DNA of 64,000 nucleotides from DASSJT01 sp963715025 (GTDB taxonomy: Bacteria > Actinomycetota > Actinomycetes > Actinomycetales > Dermatophilaceae): assembly GCA_963715025.1 (NCBI GenBank), contig CAVQQQ010000009.1, positions 620,001 through 684,000 on the forward strand, in the 5' to 3' direction. A model generated the notes under the pieces. The model saw only the letters and a program-made list of their open reading frames with translations, did not search any database and was not told where the DNA came from. Of the stretch, positions 7,496 to 15,786 are shown one piece after another (position 1 is the first letter of the stretch; the number at the start of each line of letters is the position of its first letter). The translations under genes and the position numbers were made by a program.

Positions 7496-9892
7496 ATGCA
7501 GCGACGCGATCGCGACACCACCAACGTGCTCAGCCTGCTGGGCGCCCTGGTCGCCACGGCGATGGTCATGGGGCTTCTGGCTGCCGGCATCATGATTCCG
7601 GCTGTCGGTGCCGCCGGCGCGGCGGCCAAGCAGGGAGTCAACCTGTTCGACTCCCTGCCTGGCGAGTTCCAGCAGAGCCCCCTGTCGCAGCAGTCGCGGA
7701 TCGTCGACGCCAAGGGCGGCCTGATCAGCACGCCCTACGACGAGAACCGCATCATCGTCCAGCTCGACCAGATCTCGCCATGGATGCGCAAGGCCCAGAT
7801 CGCGATCGAGGATGCCCGCTTCTACGAGCACGGCGGCGTCGACCCCCGGGGCATCACCCGCGCCTTCATCTCCAACTTCCAGGGCGGCGAGATCACCCAG
7901 GGCGCCTCGACCCTCACCCAGCAGTTCGTCAAGATCACACTCCAGGAGAACGCCCTGCGCGAGGGTGACCGTGAGGCCGCCAAGGCGGCCGCGGCGAAGA
8001 ACTACACGCGCAAGCTCCAGGAGATGAAGTACGCCATCACTCTCGAGCAGACGCTGACGAAGGACCAGATCCTGGCTGGATACCTCAACCTGGTCTACTA
8101 CGGCGACAAGGCCTACGGTGTCGAGGCAGCCGCTCGCCACTACTTCAATGTCCACGCCTCCAAGCTGACCCTCGCCCAGGCAGCCACGCTCGCCGGCGTG
8201 GTCAGGCAGCCCGGCAGCACCGACCCCCGCAACAACCCGGCAGCCGCCCAGGCCCGGCGCGACCTCGTGCTGAACCGCATGGAGCAGCTGCACATGATCA
8301 CGTCGAAGCAGAAGCACGACGCGATGGCCGTGCCCATGACCAAGATGCTCCACGTCACCGATGACCGGGCCAACACGTGCGGCGTGTCGAAGGAGCCGTA
8401 CTTCTGCGAGTACATCCTCGCCTACCTCAAGGACATGAATAACCACGCGCTGGACTTCCTCGGCAAGTCCCTGCCGGAGCGGGTCAACACGATCAACCGC
8501 GGCGGCCTCACCATCCGCACCACGTTGGACCCGGACCTCCAGCGCAAGACCCGCCAGGAGGTGACCAGCCGGGTGCCGATCGCCAACCAAGAGCACGTCG
8601 GAGCCGCAGCTACGGTGATCGAGCCCGGCACCGGAAAGGTGCTCGCCATGGCGCAGGCCTCCAAGTACGGCTTGGTCAAGACGAACGCCCAGGCGGCCCG
8701 CAAGGGCACCACACAGGTCAACTGGAACGTCGACACGAAGTACGGCGGGACAACGGGGTTCGCGTTCGGGTCGACGGCCAAGATGTTCGCCCTCGTCACG
8801 GCGCTCAAGCAGGGCATGCCGATCAACTCCGACATCTACGCGAAGTTCGCCACGACCAAGAAGCCGGCCGTCTACCTGCCCAGCGAGATGCATGACTCGT
8901 GCAAGGCCGGCGTGCCGTGGGAGGTTCGCAACGACGAGTCGATCGGCGGCGGCAAGATCCCGCTCAAGACCGCCACGGCGAAGTCGATCAACACGGCATT
9001 CGCGTCGCTGGTGGTCAAGCTCGGCGGGTGCTCCGTCCTCAAGACCATGGGCCAGTTGGGTCTCCACCAGGGCAGCGGCGCGTCGATCCAGCCGTATCCC
9101 TCGGCAATCACCCTGGGCTCGGACTCGGTCACGCCACTCACCATCGCCTCCTCCTATGCCACGCTCGCTGCTGACGGCAAGTACTGCACGCCCAACCCGC
9201 TGCTGTCGATCACCACGAGCGAGAAGAAGGACATCAAGGTTCCACCGACGGTCTGCAAGCAGGTGATCGACCCCCAGATCGCCCGCGGTGTCACGCAGCT
9301 GCTCGAAGGCGTTATCGACCACGGCACGGGCGTCGGGGCCAAACTGGCAGGCGGACGCCCGGCCGCTGGCAAGACCGGCACCACCGACGGCCACACCGAG
9401 TCGTGGTTCGTCGGCTACACACCGCAGCGCGCCGCGGCCGTCTGGGTGGGCACTCCCTACAGCCAGAAGACGATGAAGAACCTGTCCCTGGGCGGACGCC
9501 ACTACGGCGAGATCTTCGGTGGCACGATCGCGGCTCCGCTGTGGGGGGAGATCATGAACTCGGCGATGAAGGGCCTGGCGTTCAAGAACTTCCCGGGCCC
9601 CAACGACAAGACCATCAACGGCGACCTCGTCGACATCCCCAACGTGGTCGGCCGGACCCCTGACGAGGCGAAGGCCATCCTCAAGGGGGCGGGCTTCGAC
9701 TCAAGCGTCGTCGGCTTCACCGCCAGCAACGTTCCGGCGGGGCGCGTGGCGGGGACCAGCCCGAGCAACAAGGCGCCGAAGGGCTCGTCGATTGGGCTGA
9801 TTCTCTCCTCTGGGTTTCAGCAACAGCCCAACCCGCAGTCCACCACCTGGCCATTCCCGTTCCCCTCGCCCACACGGACCAAAGGGCACTAG
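7496..9892 (+). CDS. ponA2: Bifunctional penicillin-binding protein with PASTA domain
   Basis: A 798-residue class A PBP that polymerises and cross-links peptidoglycan outside the membrane. A short cytoplasmic tail is followed by a membrane helix at about 13-45. The glycosyltransferase 51 domain shows the catalytic Glu in IAIEDARFYEHGG (E105) and QGASTLTQQ. The transpeptidase domain has S-T-A-K at about 426, S-I-N at about 497 and K-T-G at about 626. One PASTA repeat (DIPNVVGRTPDEAKAIL) spans about 710-775, then a Pro-rich tail. ATG 7496 is chosen because it gives a normal short cytoplasmic segment; the frame is open further upstream. It matches Rv3682. Confidence 0.95.
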   Translation: MQRRDRDTTNVLSLLGALVATAMVMGLLAAGIMIPAVGAAGAAAKQGVNLFDSLPGEFQQSPLSQQSRIVDAKGGLISTPYDENRIIVQLDQISPWMRKAQIAIEDARFYEHGGVDPRGITRAFISNFQGGEITQGASTLTQQFVKITLQENALREGDREAAKAAAAKNYTRKLQEMKYAITLEQTLTKDQILAGYLNLVYYGDKAYGVEAAARHYFNVHASKLTLAQAATLAGVVRQPGSTDPRNNPAAAQARRDLVLNRMEQLHMITSKQKHDAMAVPMTKMLHVTDDRANTCGVSKEPYFCEYILAYLKDMNNHALDFLGKSLPERVNTINRGGLTIRTTLDPDLQRKTRQEVTSRVPIANQEHVGAAATVIEPGTGKVLAMAQASKYGLVKTNAQAARKGTTQVNWNVDTKYGGTTGFAFGSTAKMFALVTALKQGMPINSDIYAKFATTKKPAVYLPSEMHDSCKAGVPWEVRNDESIGGGKIPLKTATAKSINTAFASLVVKLGGCSVLKTMGQLGLHQGSGASIQPYPSAITLGSDSVTPLTIASSYATLAADGKYCTPNPLLSITTSEKKDIKVPPTVCKQVIDPQIARGVTQLLEGVIDHGTGVGAKLAGGRPAAGKTGTTDGHTESWFVGYTPQRAAAVWVGTPYSQKTMKNLSLGGRHYGEIFGGTIAAPLWGEIMNSAMKGLAFKNFPGPNDKTINGDLVDIPNVVGRTPDEAKAILKGAGFDSSVVGFTASNVPAGRVAGTSPSNKAPKGSSIGLILSSGFQQQPNPQSTTWPFPFPSPTRTKGH

Positions 9893-9960
9893 GGGGTAGG
9901 TGGCGCAGGGGGCGGCAGTGCGACTGCCCCGCGCTCGCGGTTGTCGGGTTCTTGGCCGTA

Positions 9961-10005
9961 TGCCGTTCGGCCGGCTGCTTCGGCGGTAGTGCCGTTCGGC
10001 TGGCT
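9961..10005. repeat. Short direct repeat in the ponA2-yqeY gap
   Basis: Two 16-base copies differing at one position (tgccgttcggccggct at 9961 and tgccgttcggctggct at 9990) lie between convergent genes, right after one copy of the GTATGCC motif. No gene or clear terminator is seen in the gap. Confidence 0.5.
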
Positions 10006-10006
10006 C

Positions 10007-10474
10007 CTAGCGGGCGGCCAGTGCCGCCCGCACCGCGGCGGCAACCCGGCCACCATCGGCACGTCCAGCCACGAGCGCCTGGGCGGCCTTCATGACCAGG
10101 CCCATCTGCGGCATACCGGTGGCGCCTGTCTCATCGATCGCCCGAGCGACCAGCCGCTCCAGCTCGGCGTCGTCGAGCTGCGCGGGGAGGTAGCCCTCGA
10201 GCACGGCGAGCTCGGCGTTCTCGCGGTCGGCCAGCTCGGGACGGCCGGCATCGGTGTACGCGGTCGCCGCCTCCTTGCGCTTCTTCGCCTCCTTGGCCAG
10301 CACCTTGAGCACGTCGTCGTCGCTCAGCTCGCGCGCCTGCTTGCCCGCCACTTCCTCGTTGGTGATCGCGGTCAAGGCCATGCGCAGCGTGCCGGCACGG
10401 ACCTGGTCGCGATCGCGCATCGCAGTGTGCAGGTCTGACTGGACGGTCTCCTTGAGACTCTTCTCGCTGGTCAT
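10007..10474 (-). CDS. GatB/YqeY-domain protein
   Basis: A 155-residue YqeY-like protein, a family related to the tRNA-binding tail of GatB amidotransferase subunits. The signature runs LHTAMRDRDQVRAGTLRMALTAI near the start, then VLKVLAKEAKKRKEAATAY, GYLPAQLDDAELERLV and MGLVMKAAQALVAGRADGGRVAAAVR at the end. The molecular role is not settled. The start ATG at 10472-10474 puts the family N-terminus correctly. It is divergent from the phosphoesterase gene with a 51-base spacer that must contain both promoters. Confidence 0.87.
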   Translation of the reverse strand: MTSEKSLKETVQSDLHTAMRDRDQVRAGTLRMALTAITNEEVAGKQARELSDDDVLKVLAKEAKKRKEAATAYTDAGRPELADRENAELAVLEGYLPAQLDDAELERLVARAIDETGATGMPQMGLVMKAAQALVAGRADGGRVAAAVRAALAAR

Positions 10475-10525
10475 GGGGACAGTGTGGCACCCGAGCACCA
10501 CCGGGTATTTGCGAGGATGTGCCCG

Positions 10526-11473
10526 ATGACTGCACACGGGAAGACCGCTACGACCGCCATGGGCTGGCTCGCTGCCGCCGGTATTGCTGGGGTCGCGTAC
10601 GCGGGGCTGATAGAGCGGAATGCCTTTGCGCTGCGGCGTTTTGACGTGGCCGTCCTGCCCCCCGGGTCGCGGCCGCTGCGGGTGCTCCACCTGAGCGACC
10701 TGCATCTCGTGCCGAGGCAGCGGCGCAAGATCGCGTGGGTGCGCTCGCTCGTGCGCGAGAAGCCCGACCTCATCGTCAATACGGGCGACAACATCGCCGA
10801 CATGGCGGCCGTGCCCGGCGTGATGGAGGCGATGGAGCCTCTGCTGGAGCTGCCCGGGGTCTTCGTCATGGGCTCCAACGACTACTTCGCCCCGAGGCCG
10901 TTCAACCCCGCGCGATACCTGGGGCGGAACCACCGCCGCGACCTGGGCGGGTCGCTGTTGCTTCCCACGGAGGAGCTGGTGCGCGGCTTCCGGGAGGCCG
11001 GCTGGCTGGACCTCAACAACCACCGGGCGCACATGATGGTGGGCCGGCTGCCCCTGGAGTTCATCGGGGTGAACGACCCACACATCGAGCTTGACCGGTA
11101 TGCCGTGGTGTCCGGTCCCGCAGACCCCTCGGCTGCACTGACGGTCGGGGTCATGCATGCGCCGTACCAGAGGGTGCTTGACGCGATGACCTCGGACGGA
11201 GCTGGTCTGATGTTCGCCGGGCACACGCATGGCGGACAGCTGGCTGTGCCGTTCTATGGCGCGCTCGTGACGAACTGCGACTTGGACACCCGGCGCGCGA
11301 AGGGGCTGTCACGGTGGTGGCCCGGTGCCGACGGTGCTCCGTCTTCGATAGCCCCTCGCGACGCGGCGTGGCTGCACGTGTCGGCCGGTCTCGGGACGTC
11401 ACCGTGGGCGCCGGTGCGGTTCGCGTGCCGGCCGGAGGCGACTCTCTTGACGTTGCGGTCACGCACGTCCTGA
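10526..11473 (+). CDS. Calcineurin-like metallophosphoesterase, membrane-anchored
   Basis: A 315-residue phosphoesterase of the YaeI/YkuE type. After an N-terminal hydrophobic helix (about 8-25) come the metal ligands LSDLHL, NTGDNI, GSNDYF, HAPY and AGHTHGGQ, the full set for a dinuclear centre. Relatives hydrolyse phospholipid-type phosphodiesters at the membrane; the substrate here is not known. ATG 10526 is spaced about nine bases from GAGG, better than the ATG at 10517. It corresponds to Rv3683, closing the conserved crp-to-phosphoesterase block. Confidence 0.88.
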   Translation: MTAHGKTATTAMGWLAAAGIAGVAYAGLIERNAFALRRFDVAVLPPGSRPLRVLHLSDLHLVPRQRRKIAWVRSLVREKPDLIVNTGDNIADMAAVPGVMEAMEPLLELPGVFVMGSNDYFAPRPFNPARYLGRNHRRDLGGSLLLPTEELVRGFREAGWLDLNNHRAHMMVGRLPLEFIGVNDPHIELDRYAVVSGPADPSAALTVGVMHAPYQRVLDAMTSDGAGLMFAGHTHGGQLAVPFYGALVTNCDLDTRRAKGLSRWWPGADGAPSSIAPRDAAWLHVSAGLGTSPWAPVRFACRPEATLLTLRSRTS

Positions 11474-11634
11474 GCGGTTGCCCAAAGGCTTTGGCCCGCC
11501 CACTGGCTTGGCGCGGTGACCGGCCTTCGACTTGCCACCCACTGGGCTCCATGCCGACCGGCATACCGATTTCAGGGGGGTGCGGGCGGTGGGCTATCCT
11601 CTTGCTTCGCTGCCCATGGGTGGCAGACATGCCA

Positions 11635-11709
<75 letters not shown>

Positions 11710-11722
11710 TCATGGCATAAAC

Positions 11723-11765
11723 GGCCCCTCACCTGCGGAAACGCAACGTGAGGGGCCTTTCTCAT
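11723..11765 (+). terminator. Rho-independent terminator after tRNA-Pro
   Basis: A 10-bp perfect stem (ggcccctcac at 11723-11732 and gtgaggggcc at 11748-11757) with a 15-base loop is followed by TTTCTC. It lies 15 bases after the tRNA and presumably ends its transcript. Confidence 0.85.
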
Positions 11766-11793
11766 GGCACGGAATTGCCACGAGATTGCCACG
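11764..11793. repeat. Short phased repeats resembling integrase arm sites
   Basis: Three related 9-mers at about one helical turn spacing: atggcacgg (11764), attgccacg (11774) and attgccacg (11785). Such phased direct repeats next to a tRNA are typical arm-type binding sites of tyrosine integrases. No integrase gene and no second copy of the tRNA end were found in the window, so this is suggestive only. Confidence 0.4.
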
Positions 11794-11802
11794 GCCTCCA
11801 CA

Positions 11803-11846
11803 CACAAAGCGGCCCCGGCCGGTGCTGAGAACACCGACCAGGGCCT
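11803..11846. repeat. Mobile-element hairpin, copy 1
   Basis: A roughly 43-base element beginning cacaaagcgg forms a long GC hairpin (ggccccggccggtg pairing with caccgaccagggcc around a 7-base loop). A second, almost identical copy lies at 13152-13194. Hairpins of this type look like element-borne terminators in actinobacterial phages and integrative elements. The copies bracket about 1.3 kb of decayed genes. Confidence 0.7.
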
Positions 11847-11878
11847 GGACCGATCGCCTAACGAGGAGGCAACCGATC

Positions 11879-12142
11879 GTGACCAAGCAACCTACCCCCG
11901 AACAAGAACGCCGGCGCCGCCGCGCCGGCTAGGAGTTGCGCCGCAGGGCCGCCGACCTCTTGGACGAGGCCCACCGACTCGACGGCGACCCCGCCATGCG
12001 CGTCCTGCGCTCCGACCTCGAGAAGATCGCCCGCTACGTCGGCGTCACCACCGACGACCTCGTGATCGCCGTCACCGCGCTGTGGCCACGCCATCCCGAC
12101 CACCCCCGGTCGGTGAGTGCCTCGACGATGGCGAGGGACTGA
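11879..12142 (+). pseudogene. Small element-borne protein split by an in-frame TAG
   Basis: GTG 11879 follows an excellent GAGGAGG and opens VTKQPTPEQERRRRRAG, then hits TAG at 11930-11932. The same frame continues ELRRRAADLLDEAHRLDGDP...SDLEKIARYVGVTTDDLVIAV and ends at TGA 12140-12142, 86 codons apart from the stops. The second half looks truly coding. Either the gene is disrupted by a nonsense mutation, or there is a 17-codon leader followed by re-initiation at TTG 11936, directly after the taggag. No family was recognised; the position beside the tRNA and the hairpin suggests an integrated-element gene. Confidence 0.5.
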
Positions 12143-12149
12143 TCGATGG

Positions 12150-12329
12150 TCATGACGTCAGTGCCTCGCGTTCCCACTGGAAGGTCTCCCAATCCACGGA
12201 CACCTTGGCCGTCCACCCGTCAGGGTGGGTGAAGACGTGCTCCGCCGGCGGGACGTCCACCCGCTGCAGGACGAAAGCCTCTGCCCTGACCTCGCTGCGG
12301 TGGCCCAGGCTGAAACCCGGGTCGAAGGC
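12150..12329 (-). pseudogene. C-terminal fragment of an unknown minus-strand gene
   Basis: Reading the minus strand from 12329 to the TGA at 12150-12152 gives a protein-like tail, AFDPGFSLGHRSEVRAEAFV then QRVDVPPAEHVFTHPDGWTA and VDWETFQWEREALTS, with tryptophans and strong third-position GC. A TAG lies immediately upstream in frame and no start codon is available, so it is a truncated remnant. I do not recognise the family. It ends close to the plus-strand remnant, consistent with rearrangement around the tRNA. Confidence 0.4.
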
Positions 12330-12368
12330 CTACGGAAAGTCCGTGGGTGAGCACTGAGGAGGCCAATC

Positions 12369-12728
12369 ATGGCGGAGAAGACTGCGAAGAAAGCGAAGGT
12401 GCCCACGCCTCGCACGAGCGCTCAAGCCAAGAAGAGGGCGGCATCCGAGCAGAAGAGCGCCGTTGACAGGACAGTGGACGTGTCGGAGGAGGTGCTCAAG
12501 TCGGTCGAAGCCGGCCAGCGAGCCGCGATCGCGGCGGTGCGAAAGTTCGTCGACGCCGTCGACGAGGCGATTCCTGCGATCGGCGACCGACCGTCTCGCC
12601 GCGAGACGGTCATCGACGCCGCGCTGGAGATGGCAGACAGGCTCGTCACAACGCAGTACAACTTCCTGCGCAGCGTCGTGCACGACGCCGGACGCGGGCT
12701 GAGCAGGCCGGGTTCCAAAGAGACGTAG
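12369..12728 (+). CDS. Small Lys/Ala-rich helical protein of unknown function
   Basis: A 119-residue protein started by ATG after a perfect GAGGAGG. The first 30 residues are Lys/Ala-rich (AEKTAKKAKVPTPRTSAQAKK) and resemble basic DNA- or surface-binding tails; the rest is predicted helical with an amphipathic phasin-like pattern (EEVLKSVEAGQRAAIAAVRKF, RRETVIDAALEMADRLV). No enzyme motif is present. The Lys-rich tail is at the N-terminus, unlike mycobacterial HBHA where it is C-terminal. Function unknown. The frame continues coding-like after its TAG stop, see the next entry. Confidence 0.7.
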   Translation: MAEKTAKKAKVPTPRTSAQAKKRAASEQKSAVDRTVDVSEEVLKSVEAGQRAAIAAVRKFVDAVDEAIPAIGDRPSRRETVIDAALEMADRLVTTQYNFLRSVVHDAGRGLSRPGSKET

Positions 12729-12941
12729 GTCGCACGCCCGGGGCGGGAGACAGACCCGCATTCGCGAGGCGAGCGCAAGAACCTCGTCATCAACGTCCGC
12801 GGCCTCCCGCTCATCACCACGTCCATCGTCCTGTCCGGACTGCCTGATGCTGTCGTGGACAACCCGTGGATCGGCTGGCCGCTCCTGGTCGCAGCGTCCG
12901 TCGTCATCGTCGCCGTGGGCCGCGGTCCCAACCCTGCCTGA
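12729..12941 (+). pseudogene. Membrane-protein remnant without a start codon
   Basis: After the TAG of the preceding gene the same frame runs to TGA 12939-12941. Its last 55 codons read like a small membrane protein (NLVINVRGLPLITTSIVLSG, PWIGWPLLVAASVVIVAVG) with a hydrophobic helix at the end. There is no ATG, GTG or TTG near its beginning, so it is either a 5'-truncated remnant or part of a longer protein interrupted by the TAG. From 12942 to the hairpin at 13152 no gene was found. Confidence 0.4.
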
Positions 12942-13151
12942 ACGCTTGCCGGCCTCAGCGCCGCGGGCACGGGCACCGGGCTGGCTCGGGGGGAGTCCGG
13001 GTGGAGTCGGGTGAATGCGGGTGAGTGGGTGCTCGGCCGCGACGCGCCCGAGCGCTGAGTAGGTCGTTTCCGTGCCGCTCCCGCTCGCCCGCCTCGCCCG
13101 CTCCTGCGTCGCTCCCGGTCCGGCTCGTGTCGGATACGCGTCGGATCGCCC

Positions 13152-13194
13152 CACAAAGCGGTCCCGGCCGGTGCGCCAACACCGACCAGGGCCT
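13152..13194. repeat. Mobile-element hairpin, copy 2
   Basis: Second copy of the hairpin at 11803, again starting cacaaagcgg and ending caccgaccagggcct, with differences mainly in the loop (gcgccaa for ctgagaa). It precedes the truncated aldo/keto reductase. Conservation of the stem with variation in the loop suggests that the structure matters. Confidence 0.7.
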
Positions 13195-13222
13195 CGGGAA
13201 TCACCTGGTTTGGCCCGATCAG

Positions 13223-13863
13223 TCGCAGCCGACGCCGTCGCCTGGCCCGGCTGCGACGCGACCGTGTCGATGTGTACCAGCACCACTTCCCCTCCCGGCG
13301 GGTGGACATTCCGCGGCTGATGAACCTCATGGCCGACGCCGTCGCGGCCGGACGGGTCCGTGCCGTCGGGGTGAGCAACTACTCGGCCGACCAGATGCGC
13401 CAGGCGCATGCCGCCCTGGCGCTGCGCGGCATACCACTGGCGTCCAACCAGGTGGAGTACTCGCTGCTGCACCGCCGGCCCGAGACCAACGGGGTGCTGG
13501 ATGCCTGCCGTGAGCTCGGCGTCACCCTCATCGCCTACCAGCCGCTGGCAAGCGGCGCGCTGACCGGCAAGTACACCCTCGACCAACCGGCCCAGGGGCC
13601 TGCGGCGCTTCGTCAGGCCGTTCGGCCGTCGGGGTCTGGCGGCGCTGGAGCCGGTCACCGCGTTGCTTCGGCAGATCGGCGAGGGCTACGGCAAGACCCC
13701 GGCGCAGGTGGCCCTGCGCTGGCTGGTCGAGAACGACACGGTGCTGCCGATCCCGGGAGCCAAGAACCGCACGCAGGCCACGGCCAATGCCGTCGCGCTG
13801 ACGTTCCACCTGGCCCAGGACGAGATCGACGCCCTCGAGACCGCGACGCGCGCCTGGCGCTAG
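13223..13863 (+). pseudogene. Aldo/keto reductase, 5'-truncated and frameshifted
   Basis: The NADPH-dependent aldo/keto reductase family is clear from LRRDRVDVYQHHFPS, GRVRAVGVSNYSADQM, SNQVEYSLLHR, LIAYQPLASGALTGKY and, in another frame, YGKTPAQVALRWLVENDTVLPIPGAKN. The catalytic Asp/Tyr/Lys third of the barrel is missing because the first 100 or so residues are absent before about 13223. A +1 frame change occurs near 13590-13605. It is therefore non-functional as an oxidoreductase. The truncation point lies just after the second element hairpin, which fits an insertion or deletion boundary. Confidence 0.85.
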
Positions 13864-13920
13864 CTCGACCAGAACCACTGGTGCGGTGGGTAGCTACCTC
13901 TTCACCGTTCGCTGGGCTGG

Positions 13921-14034
13921 GACGATGCTGACCGGCTGGTGCGGTCCTGGAGCGTGAAGGCGGGTCTGGCGCAGCGGCCCGGGATCGTGCTGTTAACGGC
14001 GGACGGCGAGGAAAGTCCTCCCACAGCGTCCTAG
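13921..14034 (+). pseudogene. IS630-family transposase N-terminal scrap
   Basis: The frame starting at 13921 reads DRLVRSWSVKAGLAQRPGIV followed by LLTADGEESPPTAS and a TAG. The R-P-G-I-V-L-L-T-A-D-G segment is a variant of RARIVLLAADG, the first helix-turn-helix of IS630-type transposases. Nothing of the DDE catalytic region follows, and no terminal repeats were seen. It marks an old insertion-sequence hit at the edge of the accessory region. Confidence 0.5.
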
Positions 14035-14041
14035 GCCCTGC

Positions 14042-15625
14042 CTACCGGCCGCTCTCCCGGGGCACGTCGCCGGTCGCGGTGGCGAGTGCACCTTCGAGAC
14101 TGCGGATCGCGTCATCCCTCGCCACGCCGTGTGGCGGTGGGCCGGAGCGCCACGAGACGTGGCCGTCGGGGCGGACCAGTACCGCTTCGCCGGGGGACAG
14201 CTCGTAGGCGTGGGCTGCGGCCGGCTGGCTCAGCGACACAGTGGAGATCGGCACCCCGCGGCGGCGCGCCACCAGGCTTGCGGCGTCAACCCAGGCAGCC
14301 CCGAGGCCGTCGGTCAGCACGACGAAGCCGCGGCCAAAGAGGTCGATCGTCGAGATGCGCCGGCCCTCGGAGCGGATCCACCCGTGCGGCGCCCGGGCTC
14401 CGGGGCGGGCGGTCGGCGCGTACGCCGACTCCCCGCCGCCGGCCTCCCGCTGCCACCACGCGGTCTCAGCGCCGGACGGTGGCGCCCCCAGGATCACGTC
14501 GGAGTCGTAGACGTAGCCCATGTCCAGCAGGCGCAGATCCACGACCGTCATCCGGTCAGCCAGCATGTCGTCCCAGACCCGGCGGTTCACGGCGCCGATG
14601 ACGCGGGCGACTTGTGCGCGCTCCACGGCATACGTGTCGAGCAGGGCCGGCCCGCCCCAGCCGTCCAGGACCCCTGCGATCTTCCAGGTGAGGTTGTGGG
14701 CGTCCGCCATCGCCGAGCTGATCCCCGTGGCGCCGGCAGGCGTCACCCGGTGGGCCGCGTCACCGACCAGGAACACCGGGCCCCTGCGGAACTCCTGCGC
14801 CTGCTGCACGGCCGCGGTCCAGGTGTCGTCCCCCAACACCTCGACCTCGGCGTCCACGCCCAGGGCGTGGCTCACGAAACCCTTGGGAGGCTGGGCTTCT
14901 GGATCGACACCGGTCCGCATGACAACCCAGCGGTCATCCGGATGCGTTGGTAGCAAGACTCCCTTGCACGACTTCAGGCGCACGAACGCCGGCGGTGGCG
15001 AACCCAGCCATGGACTCAGGTCGGCACGGAACCGCACCGAGCGACTCGTGCCGAGGTCCTCGGTGCCGAGCATGTGGATGCCGGTCAGCCGGCGGGTGTC
15101 GCTGCGCCAGCCGTCGGCTCCGATGACCAACGCCGGCGTGGTGGTCGTCGCCTGCCCGGATGAGAGATCCGTGAGCGTTGCCGAGACACGGCCGTCGGCA
15201 TCAACCTCGAGGTTCGTCAGCTGCACTCCCAGCCGCAGCTCCACTGAGGGACGAGGAGCCAGATGCGCGCGCAGCACCGTCTCGAAGACGTCCTGGGCGA
15301 TGGCGATCCCGTCGCATGGGCTCACCTCGGTCCACGACGAGCCCCCTGTCGAGACAACGGCAACCGGCTCGGCGCCCAACGTGGTCCGATCCTCCAGCCG
15401 CGGGTCGATAGGAAGGGCGCTCGCGACCATGTCGGCCTCGATGTCGAGCTGGCGCAAGATCTCAGTGGCCCGGGCATGGATGCCGCGAGCGCGCGGCAGC
15501 GTCGACACCTCGGTCCGCTTGTCGATCACGAGGGTACGAACACCGCGGTCGCCGAGCAGGAGTGCTGCGACCACCCCCGCCGGTCCAGCGCCCACGACAA
15601 GAACCTCAGGTCCATCCGCGGCCAT
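14042..15625 (-). CDS. FAD-dependent aromatic-ring-type monooxygenase
   Basis: A 527-residue class A flavoprotein hydroxylase. The FAD fold opens with VLVVGAGPAGVVAALLLGDRG at residue 8, the RARGIHARATEIL segment fits PHBH-family substrate/FAD contacts, and GPVFLVGDAAHRVTPAGATG near residue 300 is the second FAD motif. A thioredoxin-like C-terminal domain, found in MhpA/PgaE/tetracenomycin-type hydroxylases, is consistent with the length. The ATG at 15623-15625 places the Rossmann motif normally; the open frame extends far upstream without similarity. It lies 160 bases downstream of the kinase-like/aminotransferase pair on the same strand. Confidence 0.85.
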   Translation of the reverse strand: MAADGPEVLVVGAGPAGVVAALLLGDRGVRTLVIDKRTEVSTLPRARGIHARATEILRQLDIEADMVASALPIDPRLEDRTTLGAEPVAVVSTGGSSWTEVSPCDGIAIAQDVFETVLRAHLAPRPSVELRLGVQLTNLEVDADGRVSATLTDLSSGQATTTTPALVIGADGWRSDTRRLTGIHMLGTEDLGTSRSVRFRADLSPWLGSPPPAFVRLKSCKGVLLPTHPDDRWVVMRTGVDPEAQPPKGFVSHALGVDAEVEVLGDDTWTAAVQQAQEFRRGPVFLVGDAAHRVTPAGATGISSAMADAHNLTWKIAGVLDGWGGPALLDTYAVERAQVARVIGAVNRRVWDDMLADRMTVVDLRLLDMGYVYDSDVILGAPPSGAETAWWQREAGGGESAYAPTARPGARAPHGWIRSEGRRISTIDLFGRGFVVLTDGLGAAWVDAASLVARRRGVPISTVSLSQPAAAHAYELSPGEAVLVRPDGHVSWRSGPPPHGVARDDAIRSLEGALATATGDVPRESGR

Positions 15626-15786
15626 CCGCAGCCCCTGTCTCTCGGCCTGTCTGGATTCTCGCAGCGACGAAAGAGACGCGTGAGCCGTTTCCGCCGAACC
15701 TGAAAACCCCTGGGCTCTGTAAGCGGTGATCTGTCTCGCTTCTCTGGACGTCGAGACCCCGGTCGTTCGACGTCGTTCTGGGGGCC

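Noticed and set aside
7400..9502. 700-codon minus-strand open frame
   Set aside because: It is the antisense of the ponA2 coding region; high GC removes stop codons. The product has no motif and the plus-strand gene is beyond doubt.
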